From NCBI GenBank assembly GCA_947466425.1, contig CANIBZ010000001.1, positions 86,448 to 150,447 on the forward strand: a DNA stretch of 64,000 nt, in the 5' to 3' direction. Shown in pieces: positions 37,001 to 52,000 of this stretch (positions within the stretch are counted from its first letter, which is position 1; each line of letters opens with the position of its first letter). Below the pieces are notes generated by a model. The model worked only from the letters and a program-made list of their open reading frames with translations, was not told where the DNA came from and searched no databases. Origin of the DNA: Flavobacteriales bacterium (GTDB taxonomy: Bacteria; Bacteroidota; Bacteroidia; Flavobacteriales_D; Sanyastnellaceae). A program made the translations under genes and the position numbers.

Positions 37001-40000
37001 AAGTGTCAATGGCTGTAACGAACAGTTGCGGCACAACAACAGTTTCGGACACGGTTATTGTTCTCGGGTTACCAAACGTAACCATGCCAAGCATTGCGGG
37101 TGGTTGCGCGCCTAATAGCCTCAATATTTCATCCAATGCCCCGAATATTACAGCAGGCGGAGGTACAATACTATGGTATCAATGGAATGTGTTACAAAAT
37201 GGTATTACACTCATACCAGGAACTGCTTGGATTTATACTTCGGGTAGTCAGAACTCTATTTCACCTTCTTTTCAATTTTTATTACCCGGCACTTATCAAG
37301 TACAATTGACTGTGGCTAATGAGTGCGGAACGGCCTCTGTTTCATCGAACTCATTCGCTATACAATCCGCACCGACTATTTTATTTCCACCTGCCCCAAC
37401 CTCAACTTGTTCCCCTCTAGTGTTCAATGGCAGTGGAGTTATCATACAGAATAATGGAGCATCAATCTTGGCATCTTCTTGGTCTATTACACCAAATGTT
37501 GGTTACACTCTTTTACAAGGAACTTTAAACAGTGCAGCTCCTCAAATTCAATTTAATAATCCGGGAACGTACACCCTGTCTTTAAACGTAACTACAGATT
37601 GTGGAACAATTACCGGGCAGCAAACAATAATTGTGAACGGACCTCCGGCATTGACTTTGCCTTCGATACCGCCAAATTGTTCACCACTGACATATAATGG
37701 CTCCTCCACAATTAGCGCGAATGGTAGTCCAATAACCTCCTACGGTTGGACTGTTGCAACTATTCAGGGTGTTGCTATTCAGGAGGGTAATGGATGGAGT
37801 TTAACCCAAGGAACATTGTCATCGCCGCAACCCAATTTTAGTTTTAATTCCGCAGGTACTTATGTAGTTCGTCTGACTGTAAATAATTTGTGCGGAACTG
37901 CAACATCACAGACTATAATTACTGTTGCTGCACCTCCAGATATCAGCATTTCTGCTAGCGATGGGTGCACGCCACTAAATGTGAGTCCAAGTATAACCGT
38001 CAACAATGGAGGAGGAACTGGATTAACATACCAGTGGACGGTATTGCAAAATACCACTGCAGTATTACCTGGAACAGCATACACCTACCTCAACTCAACC
38101 ACTGCAACATCCGCACAGCCTCAATTTAACTTCACCCAAGCGGGAACTTATACGTTGCAGTTGTCTGTAACGAATCAATGCGGAACAGATATAGCAACTG
38201 ATCCCGTTGTAATTCAAAGTGCACCAACGGTTACTTTAAGTGCTCCGAACAATACGCAGATTTGTGCACCAGTCTCATACAGTCCTACTGCAACAATAAA
38301 CAATGGTGGAAGCCCAATAACTTCCTATCAGTGGTTGGTGACTCCAAACAGTGGATATTCAGTAACTTCAGGTTCGTTGAGTGGCCCTCAGGCTGCATTC
38401 CAGTTCACCGTGTCAGGCACGTATACTGTTTCATTAACTGTTATTAACGCCTGTGGACAGGCAACTACTTTTAAGCAAATTACGGTAAATACGCCTCCTT
38501 CTGTGGCTCTCGGAACAGATGCATCGGGTTGCGCTCCATTTGTCTATGCCTTTTCAGGTGCAAATTCTCCAGTGGTAAATACAGGAGGGTCAACTCCGAA
38601 CTATCTGTGGAGCGTTAGTCCGAATTCAGGTTATACCTTAACCAGTGGAACTCTAACGAGTTTATCTCCGGGATTCAATTTCACTCAGGCAGGAAATTAT
38701 GTGTTGACGTTAACAGTTTCGAACGCTTGTGGAAGCCAGTCTGATGGAATTGCCATTACAGTTAATCAACCGCCTTTGGTTACAATACCTGCTCTAACTT
38801 CAGGATGTATTGTCAACGGTTTATACACTACGAGCATAGTTCCCATTGTAACAACTGGTTCCACTGCTCCAGTAACGAATTATGCATGGACTTCGATTCC
38901 TTCCCAAAACGTTACATTTAGTATTTTGCCAAACAGTCTGTCCCCAAATACCAACGTATCAATTACGGCGGGAGGAACTTATACACTTACATTAACAGCA
39001 ACGAATGTTTGTGGAAATACTTCAGCAACCCAAAATATTTCGGCAATAGTTCCACCAACGGTCTCATTGGCATCAGTTCCGCCGTCTTGTATTCCCTATA
39101 CCTACGCTCCATTGCCTTTAGTGAACAACGGTGGAGGAACAATTAGCAGTTACACTTGGACCATCACACCGGGAGTTCAGGGGGTTAACTGGTCAATTAC
39201 TTCAGGAAGCTTAACCTCTGCAAATCCTGTAATTAATTTTTTACTTCCAGGTTCATATACTGTTATACACAACGTTGTTAATAGCTGTGGAAATGCGAGC
39301 GATACAATTACCATCTTAACATCGGGCATTCCTCAATTCACTTTGTCTGACGCAAATGCAACGCATTGTGCTCCATTTTCTTTTTCTCCTGCAGCGGTTA
39401 CTATAAATTCAAATAACTCGAGTTTAACCGGCACCTCGTGGAGTGTAAGTCCTAGCACCGGTTGGGTATTGACATCGGGAAGCTTAAGCTCTGTTTCACC
39501 TAATCCAACATTCAACTTCACGCAGAGTGGTATATACACCATAGCATTAACGGCGTCTAATGCATGCGGGCCAAAATCTGTTAATATCATTCAAACCATT
39601 AATGGAAGTCCAACTGTAACGCTTGTACCGCCACTTCCTACGTGTACTCCGTATGTGTACAATCCTTCACCCACAATAAGCACAAACGGATCTCCGGTTA
39701 CTTCTTATGCCTGGGTGGTAACACCAGCCGTTGGAACCCCTGCAAACGGTTATAGTCCTTCCGGTGCATTAAACGCACTCAACACAACCTTCCAATTTAA
39801 TCAGCCCGGTACTTATAACGTTGCTCTAACGGCTCAAAACGCTTGTGCACCTGCAACCACGACGAGTGTGAACGTTGTAATTACTGGTGAGCCTTCAATA
39901 AGTATTAACCCATTGACAGCGGTTTGCGCGCCGAGTGTAGTTTCTCCAACTGCTGTTATAGCAAACAATGGAGCGAACATTACAGGTTACGCGTGGCAGA

Positions 40001-43000
40001 TTACGCCAGCAACTGGTTGGACTGCCACCGGCATGACCACAGTGTCTCCTCAGATTACTTTTACCGCTCAAGGAAGTTATTCAATAAGTTTAACGGTTAC
40101 AAGTAACTGTGGGCCAAAGACCTCGCTACCTCAAACCATTCAAGTGTCTGTTGCTCCTACGGCAACTATTGCTAGCACGCCTGGTGGATGTGCGCCGTAC
40201 ACGTATGATCCAGCGCCGGTTGTTACAAACGGAGGAGGTTTTATCAGTTCATACCAGTGGCAAGTAACGCCGGCTGCAGGTTGGAGTGTTGCTTCTGGAG
40301 CTTTGAACAGTACTTATTGTTCCTTTTACTTTACACAGCCAGGTCAGTTTAATGTTTCATACACCGTTGTGAATGGATGCGGATCCACAATTGTTTCACA
40401 GGTGGTAAATGTAAAAGGCTTGCCTGTAGTTACTCTTCAGGATCACGCTCCGGCGTGTGCGCCTGTTGTCTATCCTGGGACTTCGGGTTCACCGAACATT
40501 GTTACGAATAGTTCTCCAATTACTTCTTACCAGTGGGCCGTTTCTCCTGGCATACTCGGGACGGATTGGCAAATTTCTTCGGGGACATTGACTGCCGCAA
40601 ATCCATCGTTTCAGTTTTTAACTGCCGGCGATTATACAATTAGTTTGACCGCTACCAATGGTTGCGGTCCGCATACTGATCAGACCCTATTCGAAGTTCA
40701 TTCGGTTCCAATACTAGATCTTCCAGACGCTGTGGTGTGTAATCCGCCCAATACGAATTATCAACCGAATCCGGTTATTCTTTCTTCCGGTGGGGTAAAC
40801 ATAAACAGTTATCAATGGAGTGTTTTTCCGAACAGTGGATTTTCATTTACTACGGCAAGCACGGTATTGAATCCGACCATCAATTTATCGTTGCCGAATA
40901 CTTATCAAGTTACTTTCAGTGCAACGAATGCCTGTGGAACGGGAAATACAGTAGCGAATGTTATTTCAGCAACTCTTCCTGCAATAACTATTGCAGAAAT
41001 AAATGATGCTTGCTCACCCTTCATTTTAGACCCTACTGTTACAGTGTCTGCTGGTGCTGGAACAATTTCTTCTCAAACATGGTCAATGTTGCAAACGTCA
41101 GGATGGAACACACCGAATGCGTTGACAGACAACAATGCCATTTTCAATTTCTCTCAACCCGGAAACTACACCTTGCAATATGCTGCAACCAATCAGTGCG
41201 GAACGGGAACAGATCAAGAAACCTTTACCGTATTTGCTTCCCCATTGGTAGATATTTCTAACTTGCCAGTGACCATTTGTGCTGACGTTGTTTTCACTCC
41301 GAATTTGATAGTTCAATCACCAGGAAATCCGGTGACTGGTTATGAATGGAGTATTTTGGATATGAATAACGCGCCAGTATCGACAGGTTATGCTCTCGGT
41401 AATGGAGTAACGCTAAATTCTGGTAATTTCAATCTAACATTTTTACAAGCGGGGAATTATCAGATAAAGGTTGAAATTACTAATTCATGCGGGCAGTTTT
41501 CTGATGTTGCGCCAATAACTATTCACGACGATCCAATTTTAAATTTAGGTCCTGATATTGCGGGTTGCGCGACCTTGAACTTAGCTTTCCCGGGCAACTC
41601 GGCTTCAATTCAAAACCAAGGTGCACCAATAACTTCCTATGCGTGGACTTTACCAACCTCCGGAGTAACCATAACCAATGGAAGTATCAGTGGTTCAACC
41701 ATTGGCTTGCAATTTGGCACACAGGGTAGCTACAACATAGGTTTAACCGTTAACAATGCTTGTGGTTCTGATAATGATACCACACAAGTAGTTGTAAGTT
41801 CTGCTATTGGATTAACCATGCCTGCAAATGTTTCACAGTGCGCCGGAAGTGTTGTTCTTCCTGCTAATACAGTATTGAACGGAGGAGCAATCAATAGTTA
41901 TCAATGGTCTGTTAATCCATCTACCGGTTGGGTAGGCACGGGGTTGACTAGTTCTACTGGAACTTTCAACTTTACCGACCACGGGCAATACACGGTAACA
42001 TTGGCATTAAGTACTTCTTGCGGTCCAATCTCGCAAAATATGCAGGTGGCCATTCAAGAGGCACCTTCGGTAATATTGACTGACATAAGTGATCTCTGTT
42101 TCTCCTCACCGTCTGTATTACTTAATCCAAATGCGTTATTTGATAACGGAGGAATTCCTACTGACTATTTATGGTCGATAAATCCTAGTTTAAGTACATT
42201 AATTACTCTCAACGGCTCAATAGACAGTCCTCAAACGACCTTTAATGCGCTTGCTTCGGGGAGTTATACGCTTTCATTAGTCGGTGAAAATGATTGCGGA
42301 ATTGGTAGCGATGCCATTACAGCAAATATTATTTCGGCACCTACTTTAACATTGAATAGTGCTGTGCCGACCTGCGCACCATTTACTTACACCCCGACAT
42401 ATAATTTGAACAATGGCGGTGGTGTCATTACAAGTTATGCCTGGGTTGTTAGATTGAGCGGAACGGTAATTCAACCGGGTGTGAATTATTATTATCAAAC
42501 AGGAAATGCTTCATCTTCCAATCCATTAATTGTATTTACAACTGCTGGTGATTATGAAGTGCAGTTGACCGTTCAGAATGCATGTTCACCGGCGGCTGTT
42601 TCTTTAGCTACATTTGTTGTAAATTCGGCGCCGGTTGTGAATTTTACTTTAGCAGATGCAACAATTTGTTCTAGTGATATTGTAAATCCAATAGAATCAA
42701 TAATTGGAGCAGGTACTGGAAACGGAACTTGGAGTGTTTTGCCAAGCACGGGCTTTGTCTACGCTACTGGAAATGCAAATCTATCAACCTCTACATTTAA
42801 TTTTTCTGAAGCAGGAAGTTATTCTTTGAGTTTAACGGCATCCAACGCTTGTGGATCGAGCACTTACTCGAGCAACCTTGTCGTTAGTACACCACCAATT
42901 GTGACCTTACCTGAACCTTCTACATTAGTGCATTGTTCCGGAACTTATGAATATGGTGCAAGTGCAACAGGGAACAACGGAGCAGTAGATAACGGTGGTG

Positions 43001-46000
43001 AATTTATTTCAGATTACCAATGGACGGTCTCACAAATTTCGGGAGTAAATCCTAGTTTTACATACTTAAGTGGAAGTTCAAGTTCGCCTAGTGCGAATAT
43101 CCAATTCAACACAGCGGGGACATATCAAGTTCAGCTTGATGCTACTAACTCCTGCGGACAGTCATCTGATTCGGTTAATTTTGTTGTTATTTCTCCTCCA
43201 GCTTTAACCTTGTCAAATACGAATGTTTCAGGCTGTGATCCTTTGGTTTATGTTCCGAATCCTCTTGTTTTCAACGGCGGTGGAAATATAGGTAACAGTT
43301 TGAACTGGACTGTTATTGGAAATTCAGCTGGTTATTCAGCCAATGGCGCTTTAAACTCTGCGAATACCACCTTCACATTCAACAATTACGGACAATATAC
43401 AGTTCAGTTGAGCGCTATGAATGAGTGTGGCTCAACAACAGTGAGTCAGCCTATTTCTGTTCAGAGCGATCCGAACATCTCGCTTACCAATCTTATTGTA
43501 AATAATTCGGCCAATTGCACGCCTTTGTTAGTAACAGCGGGAGTAAACCTTGTTCCAAATACAAGTGCTCCCACAGATTACTCTTGGTCTGTTGTTCCGA
43601 ATACAGGATTTACTTATTCTTCAGGAGATTCAACAGCCATACAGCCAACTTTTTCTTTCACGCAATCGGGAGCTTATCAAATTTCAGTTACGGCATCAAA
43701 TCAATGCGGAAGTGATATTGAAGATTACGAAGAGTTGAATGTAACAACTCTTCCAACGGTTACATTAACTAATTTCCCAACTAATACATTGTGTATTGGT
43801 GCTCCATTCACGCCAACACTTTCACAAGTTTCTCTATTAAACGGTAATGGTACCATTAACCCATCGAATGGATTGCAATGGCAAATTTCTCCAGGAGTAG
43901 CGGGAGTAAATTACACCATAACCGGAGCAAATTCAGGTGCACCGACAATCACATTCCTGACACCGGGAACGTATAACATTAAACTTACTGCAACCAATCA
44001 GTGCGGATCTCAATTTGATATTGAGACGGTTTCTGTGGCAGGCCCGCCACTTATTTCAGGTCTGAGTGCAATAAACGATTGTCTCGATTTAGGCGCTGAA
44101 TTTACTGCAGCCTTTGCACCAACAGTGGGTACCAACGGGTCTTTAGTAACAGGATATTCGTGGAGCAGTGCACCAAGCTTGCCTTTTATAGCCCCCACAA
44201 GTTCAACCAGTCAGAACGCGAGTTTCAATGTGACGCAAGCAGGGAATTACGCCATAACCTATACTGCCTCGAACGTTTGTGGTACTACAACCGCTACAAC
44301 TCAAATTGGAGCAAATCAGTTACCAGTCATTGCGAACTTGCCTTCAACTCTGTCGCTGTGCGCAGGTGTTAGTCAAAGTTTTAGCGCAACTGTTACAACA
44401 AATGGATCGTCAATAGTTGGACAGCCAACCTATACCATTACACCTTCTACGGGTTGGCAAGTCAATAACGGTGCGCTTAATAGCAGTAGTATGGGAGTGA
44501 CGTTCTTGCTACCAGGTACCTATACTGTTGTTTATTCTGTTTCTCACAATTGTAATACTAATCTACCAGTTGTTTCAACTACGGTCGTTACCGTAAACGG
44601 AACCCCATCATTTACGTTGGCGGCCCCTCCAACAAACACATGTGTTGCCACAGGTGGTGCGTTTTTATACAACCCTTCACCTGTATTTGCTGCCAACCAA
44701 TTGCAGGTTACGAACTATGCATGGACATTCAATTCGACGAATGTTACATTGAATGGACAGGCAAATTCACAGAATGCCACGTTCTCAATTTCGAATATTG
44801 GACCGAATACAATTGGGTTAACTGCAACGAATGCTTGCGGAACAAGCATAATAAATCAAGTCATTACTACTTACGGTTCGCCGCAATATACCTTGCCAGC
44901 AGTGCCTGTGTCTAATTGTGCACCTGTCACTTATTCAGGAGGAGCAACGTTGAATTCGCCGAACGGAAACGGAGGTTCTCCAATAAGTTCCACAACTTGG
45001 AGTGTAACTCCAAGCGCTGGAGTCTCTGTCATAGGATCTTTGTCTAGTCCAAGTGCTGGATTTACATTTAATCAGCCGGGAACATATAGTGTTAATTTTA
45101 TGGCTCAAAATGCCATTGGTTGTCCTGCTTTCTCTCAGACGCAAGTTATTACAGTTTATGGCACACCATCGGTGACTTTAGCTTCTTCGAATACGGGTTG
45201 CGCGCCATACAACTACAATCCAAGTCCAGTCTACACTACGTATGGATTGCCAACTACCTTTAACTGGGCTGTTACAAATGCTGCTGGAGCAACTGTTACT
45301 CCAGGAGCAACTACATGGAACTTTTTAAGTGGAAACGCAACTACTTCTGACCCTCAGTTTACATTCTTTACTCCAGGAATTTACACCTTGAGTTTAACCT
45401 TGTCAAACGCTTGTACATCTAGCGTTGTATACACGACCACCGTTACAGTGAGAGGAAGACCGACAGTAACGTTGCCTGCCTTAAGCGCAGGTTGCGCTCC
45501 TTTGGCTGTTCCTTTGGGTGCTTCCAGTGTAAATGGAAATAACAGTCCGGTAACGAGTTATTTGTGGAGTGTTTCTCCAACGAACAATCCTGTTGGATAC
45601 ACATTCACGGGTTCTCCGAACGCATCGAATACCAACGTTACTTTTAGCATTCCGAATACATACATTGTCAACCTTACTGTAGGTAATAGTTGTGGGGTAG
45701 AAACGGCATCAACCACAATTGTTGTCAATGGAACGCCGACTCTTCAATTGAATCCGATTCAACAAGCGGCCATATGTGCGAATGCGGGTAGTCCTTTTGT
45801 TTTCACACCAACAGCGAATGTCGCTTCCAACGGGGCAACCATAAATTCATACAGTTGGACATATACTCCAACAAACAGTACAACTATTGGATTAACTGGG
45901 CCAGTCAATCAAGCTACCGCACCACAGTATTCTTTTGCACAAGCGGGAACGTACAATGTTGTTCTTTCAGTTAACAGTTCTTGTGGCACACAATCTACTA

Positions 46001-49000
46001 CTTTGCCGGTTGTCGTGATGACTTCTCCATCGGTTTCTTTATCAAACGTTACAGGTTGCGAGCAATTCGAATACGACCCAAATAGCTTGGGTGCGTCTCC
46101 GAATATGGTAATTGGCAATGGAGGAGGAACAATTTCTCAATACGAATGGAATATTCAGGGAGGAGCTGCAGGAACAGATTATCTGGCTAATGGCCCCTTA
46201 ACAGATTTAAATACGAATTTTTCCTTCGTAAACAGCGGTCAGTACACAGCGACATTAACTGCAACCAATCAGTGTGGAGCAACTACTTCACTTCCGAATA
46301 TTATTGCTGTAGGACAATCGCCAACTTTGTCCATAGCCCCACTGACTAATTTGAATTGTGTGCCTTATACCGTTCAGCCGCAGGCAACGGTTGTAGATTA
46401 TGGAAGTCCAATTACATCTTATACATGGAGCGTATCTGGCGGTGTTTCAGGAACGTCTTTGATTTCGAATGCAAATACAGCGACGCCTTCTGTCACATTG
46501 AACGCGGTTGGCAATTACAATTTAACCTTAACGGTAATTAATAGTTGTGGAACTCAGGCCTTGTCTATTCCTGTTATGACGAGCGGTATTCCGAGTATTA
46601 CCATGTCAACCCCGCCAACGGGTTGTGTTGATCAAAACTACGCGCCAACACCTTTTATTAATCCAAATAACTCCCCTGTAACTTCAACAACTTATTCTAT
46701 TCCGAATACATCGGGTTGGAATTATTCATCAGGAAATGCTGCCGACACGACTGCGGAATTCGTATTTACTTCTTATGGTTCATATCCGATTACATTATCT
46801 GCTGTTAATGGTTGCGGAACAGGAACAAGTTTGCAGACTGTTCAGGTGTTTGATGCACCAATAATTGCATCTCCAGTAAACACCACTCCGCATTGTGTGG
46901 GCTACAATTATTCTCCTGGATTCACATTTAACAACGCAGGTTCAACTATTTTATCATATGCCTGGACAGTTACGCCAAGCACAGGAGTCGTGATTCAGAA
47001 CCCGAACTCTTCGAATCCGAATATTACCTTTAATCAGCAGGGAAGCTATATAGTAAAATGTGCAGCTATAAATAGTTGTGATACTACCGAACAGTCTCAG
47101 ACAATAAATATTATTACAACTCCAACAATTACCATTGCTCCTTTGGCAGTGAATTGTGTACCATTCACATCAACTCCGCAGGTTCAGATTCAAGATGGTG
47201 GAAGTGCAATTTTACCCAATGGTTTGAATTGGTCCGTGACCTCAGGTCCATCAGCAGGATGGAACTATGCTGTAAATTCGAATTCAACCATGCTTACCCC
47301 GTCGTTTGTAACAACATTGCCTGGGATTTATAATTTACATTTAACAGCTCAGAATTTTTGTGGTACTATAGCGGGTGATGTTACATTAACAGCACAAGGT
47401 GTTCCAAGTATTAGTGTTCCAGACCTTCAATTGTGTACCAGTGATCCTTTTGATCCTGCTCCATTAATAAATGCTAATAACAGCGCAATTACATCTTATT
47501 CATGGATTGTAAACCCGGGGTCAATGGCTTCTACAGACTTGAATGCAATTTTCAACTTGGGAACTGCGGGAAATATTGATTACGATTATGCCCTTACAGC
47601 AGTTAATGCTTGTGGTTCGTCTACAGACGCGGGTGAAGTCCATGCGGTAGCCGCGCCGGTAGTTACTCTATCAACCGATGCTCTTACTCAATGTTTGGCA
47701 GGATTTGTACTGAATGAAAATCCAGTATTTGATAATGGAGGTGGCATTATCAGTTCATACACTTGGAATATGACTGGTGGTCAAGTTTCAGATTGGAATT
47801 TGGTGAATGGTGCACTCAATACCAATAATGCGGATTTCAGTTTTGTGAATTCAGGTAATTTTAATTTAGGTGTATCTGTTGTCAATGAATGTGGAACAAG
47901 CACAGATGCAATGAACTTGACCATTCAGGATGTACCTGATTTGAACTTATCTGTTGTTCCTCCGCATTGCGAGCCTTATGTGGTTTCGCCATCCTATATT
48001 CTTGCTGAGAATTTGTCGACCGTTACAAATTACGCATGGTCTATTTTACCTGTTACGGGATCTGTTCAATATTTAAACGGGACACTCAATTCTAGTTATA
48101 ATCCTACAATTGAATTCAGCACAGATAACACATACACCATGCAGTTGGCTGTTACCAACATTTGTGGTACCACCACGGACAGCGAGCAAGTTGTTGTGTA
48201 CGATACTCCAATAGCTACTGTGCAAGGTGGAATTATTTGTCCGGGAGGAGTATTGCCAATTAGCGCTGTTCCTTCAGCAGGCAGTGGAACAGGATATACT
48301 TACTTGTGGACCCCAGCTAATTCAGGATTAAATTACACCATAGGACAAAACGTACAGGCAAGCCCAATGGTTACACAGCCTTATGCCGTGCAGATTGCGG
48401 ATTCTCACGGTTGTACTTCAACAAGTAATTTGGTTGTAACAGTTCAACCTGATCCAGTAATTGTGGTGAGCGACGTGAATATTTGTGCAGGAAATTCAGC
48501 CGTTTTATCAGCAGCTGGTGCAACCAATTATTCATGGTCACCAAGCACAGGATTAAACCAGATAACAGGCAATCCAGTTACGAGTTCACCAGCAACAAGC
48601 ATTACCTATACCGTGACCGGAACTGATCCTTATCCAGGTTGTTCAGGAACAGCTCAGCTTACAGTTAGTGTAACAGATATTGTTGTAGATGCGGGATTAG
48701 ATTTTGAAGTGTGTGATCAAAGTCCAATTATTCAACTAGCTGGAATTCCTGCTGGTGGTATCTGGACTGGAAACAATGTAACGAACAACCAGTTTATCCC
48801 GAATGGCCCCGGGGTCTATAACTTAACTTATGCCTTTACCGTCAACACTGCAGGAATTGTAGGAGGTTGCACGTTCATGGATGAAATGCAAATAACGGTC
48901 AATGCATTACCAACCGCGACACTAACTGCTGATTTGACTATATGTCCTGGAATACCAACCAATATTACGGGATTGGCCGCTGGTGGAGTAGGACCATATA

Positions 49001-52000
49001 GTGTGACATGGTTGCAAGGGGGAGCGCTACTTCAAACATCGAATTCAACCAATCCGTTGACATTAAATGTGGCACCATTAAATTCAACCACCTATGATTT
49101 TGAGGTTGTTGATGCGAACGGTTGTGAGGCTGCGGATAATGTGTTGGTGAGCACTTGGGAGCAACCAATTGCCTCGGCTTCACCGGATGTTACTATTTGC
49201 TCGGACCAAAACACAACATTGACAGGGGCGGGTTCTTTAGGATTAGCACCTTATCAGTATGATTGGTTTGTTCAAGGAAATGCGCTTTCAATAAACAATA
49301 CAACTAGCCTATTTGTAGATACCGACAATACCACGACATATGTCTTCCAAATAGAAGACAGTCATGGTTGTTTTTCAACAGATAACACTACGGTTACTGT
49401 GCATCCAACACCTGTTGCGAACTTCCAAGTGGTTTCGAGTTTGTTGAATGTGACATGTATTAATACGCCTATTTCGATTTCAAACTTATCTACTGGTGCT
49501 GATTTGTATGAATGGTATTATGACGGTCAGTTGGTTTCAACAAGTCAAACTCCGAATATTGTTCCAACAGGATTGGGAATGCATCAGATTAGTTTGGCGG
49601 TAGAGAATTTATTTGGATGCGATGATACAATCTATCTCGATGTAGAGGTGATTGCTCCGCCGACGTCTTCTTTCACCACGGCATACAACCCAAGTGGTTG
49701 CGGACCATTGGATGTTACATTTGATAATACCTCCACCGGTTTGTATGTTACCTATGCATGGGAGTTTTCTTCGAATGATTTGGTTCCAAACACCTCGAAT
49801 GTAGCAGAGCCCGGTGTTTATACTTATCAGCCGGGTCCTGATATTATTACTTACGTCCCAACATTGACAGTTGAGAATATTTGTGGTACTCAATTTTATT
49901 CGCAGGAGATCATAGTTAATCCTATTCCAATGCCGGCGTTCACGCTTTCGCAGGATGTTGTTTGTTACCCATTCCCTCTTGATTTCAATAACACATCGCT
50001 AGGACTTCCGGATGTGTATACATGGGACATGGGAGATGGAAGTCCGATTATTACGATTGATGCGACTTCACCTATTACAAATCCACAGGGATATATTTAT
50101 GCGCTTGTAGACGACGTAACAGTATACACCATTACACTTACCGCAACGAATGAGTGCGGCACCGTATCAACTACTCAAACGGTGACTGTTCTGCCAGATG
50201 TTATTAATGCATTTGTTACTGCAAATGTTGTGTCGGGTTGTTCACCGTTGGTTGTTTCATTCGATGGGTTAGGTGTTGGAGCGACTCAGTTTACTTACAA
50301 TTTCGGAGATGGGGCAGTGGCAGGTACAGAAGATGCCATTCATATTTTCAATGCTACCAGCTATCCTTCGCAAATTTACAATGTTGAATTCTCGGCAACA
50401 AACGGTTGTGCCGATGATCATGTTTCGCTTCAAATTGTTGTTTATCCGACTCCAGATGGAAACGTGTTGATGAGCGACTTAGGATTGTGTCCAAATCAGA
50501 ATGTTCTTGTTGAAGCAGACGTCAATGATCCTTACATTCAAGATTATACCTGGACTGTCAATCAAGTTGATGTTAGTGGAAATATTTTGGGTGTAGCGAA
50601 TGATATGTTCATGGAGAATTTGAACAATGTAAGTTCATTCAACTACAACTCGGGGGTTGTACCAGGTCTTTATCAAACGCAATTGGATTTGACTTCTATC
50701 AATGGTTGTACAAACACAATTTCTACGAATTTCGAGGTGTACGAAAATCCAGTTGCAATAGCAACGTCTAGTCAAGGGCTTAATCCGATTGTTTGTCCGG
50801 GTGGCCAGGTTTGGCTGCAGGGAAATGTTCAACAAAGCACGGGTGCGCAACCTTATACGTATTCATGGCAGGACTTGAGTACTGGAGCCATAAGTAATTT
50901 ACAGTTTTTTGCAGCCACACCATTTTTACCTTCCGATTACATAGTTACCGCCACGGATGCAAACGGATGTTCAGATACAGAGACAATCACGGTAGATACT
51001 TATTTGGCTCCTGTGCCTATCGCTGGCAATGACGAAGTGGTTTGTCCGGGCACGACTGTTCAACTTACTGAATTTGTATTTGGAGGAACGCAGCCATACA
51101 CAAACGTATGGACTGATTTAGATAACAATGTTGTTTTGAATAGCACGACGGTTCAACCGTTAATACCGAATGGAACAACCTATCAGCTAAGTACTATTGA
51201 TGCGAATGGTTGTGTCGGGGTGGATGAGGTAGTTATTTCATTGCATGATGAACCGATTGCTGTCATACAGCCGAATTTTGTCTTGCCTTTGTGTTCTGGA
51301 AGTATTGCGCCATTGTTTGGTTCGGAACTAAACAATATGCCTGTTTCGCAATATGCTTGGAGTATTGGAAGTGTGAATAATCCAGTTCTAGGAAACTTAC
51401 CTCAATATAATTTTGTTGGAACAGGTTCAACAGAGACAGTTTATTTTACAGTAACAGATATGAACGGTTGTTCAGACTCTGAAACCATAACCATACAAAC
51501 GGGTGTTACTCCGATAGCGAATATTCCTAACCCAAATGTTAACGTTTGTGATGGTTCTGTTGCGACATTAGCAGTTCTGCCATCTCCGGCTAATTCACAA
51601 GTGACTTGGACAGGAAATGGAATTGTGGGAGTTGCCAACCAAAGTATTATTTCCGTTGAACCAGATCTTGGAGGGTTATGTACTTCTCAAACTTTCCAAT
51701 ATGATGTTGCTATCAATAACAATGGTTGCGTAACGAATGAAGTGGTATTGGTTACAGTTTATCCAACTCCTCAGGTGACAGATAATCAAGAGACATTCTG
51801 TGGAAATACCAATGAAACACTTTGTGTTTATTCTACTTGTGGAACTGGAAATTTAGATTACCAATGGTCGATTGGAAACAATGTTTTGAGTAATTCTCAA
51901 TGCTACAATGTAAACTTGAGTGAGAATACAATCTTCACAATCACTGCAACAGATCAGATGGGTTGTACATCTTCCGGAACCTACGGAATAGATATTTTAG

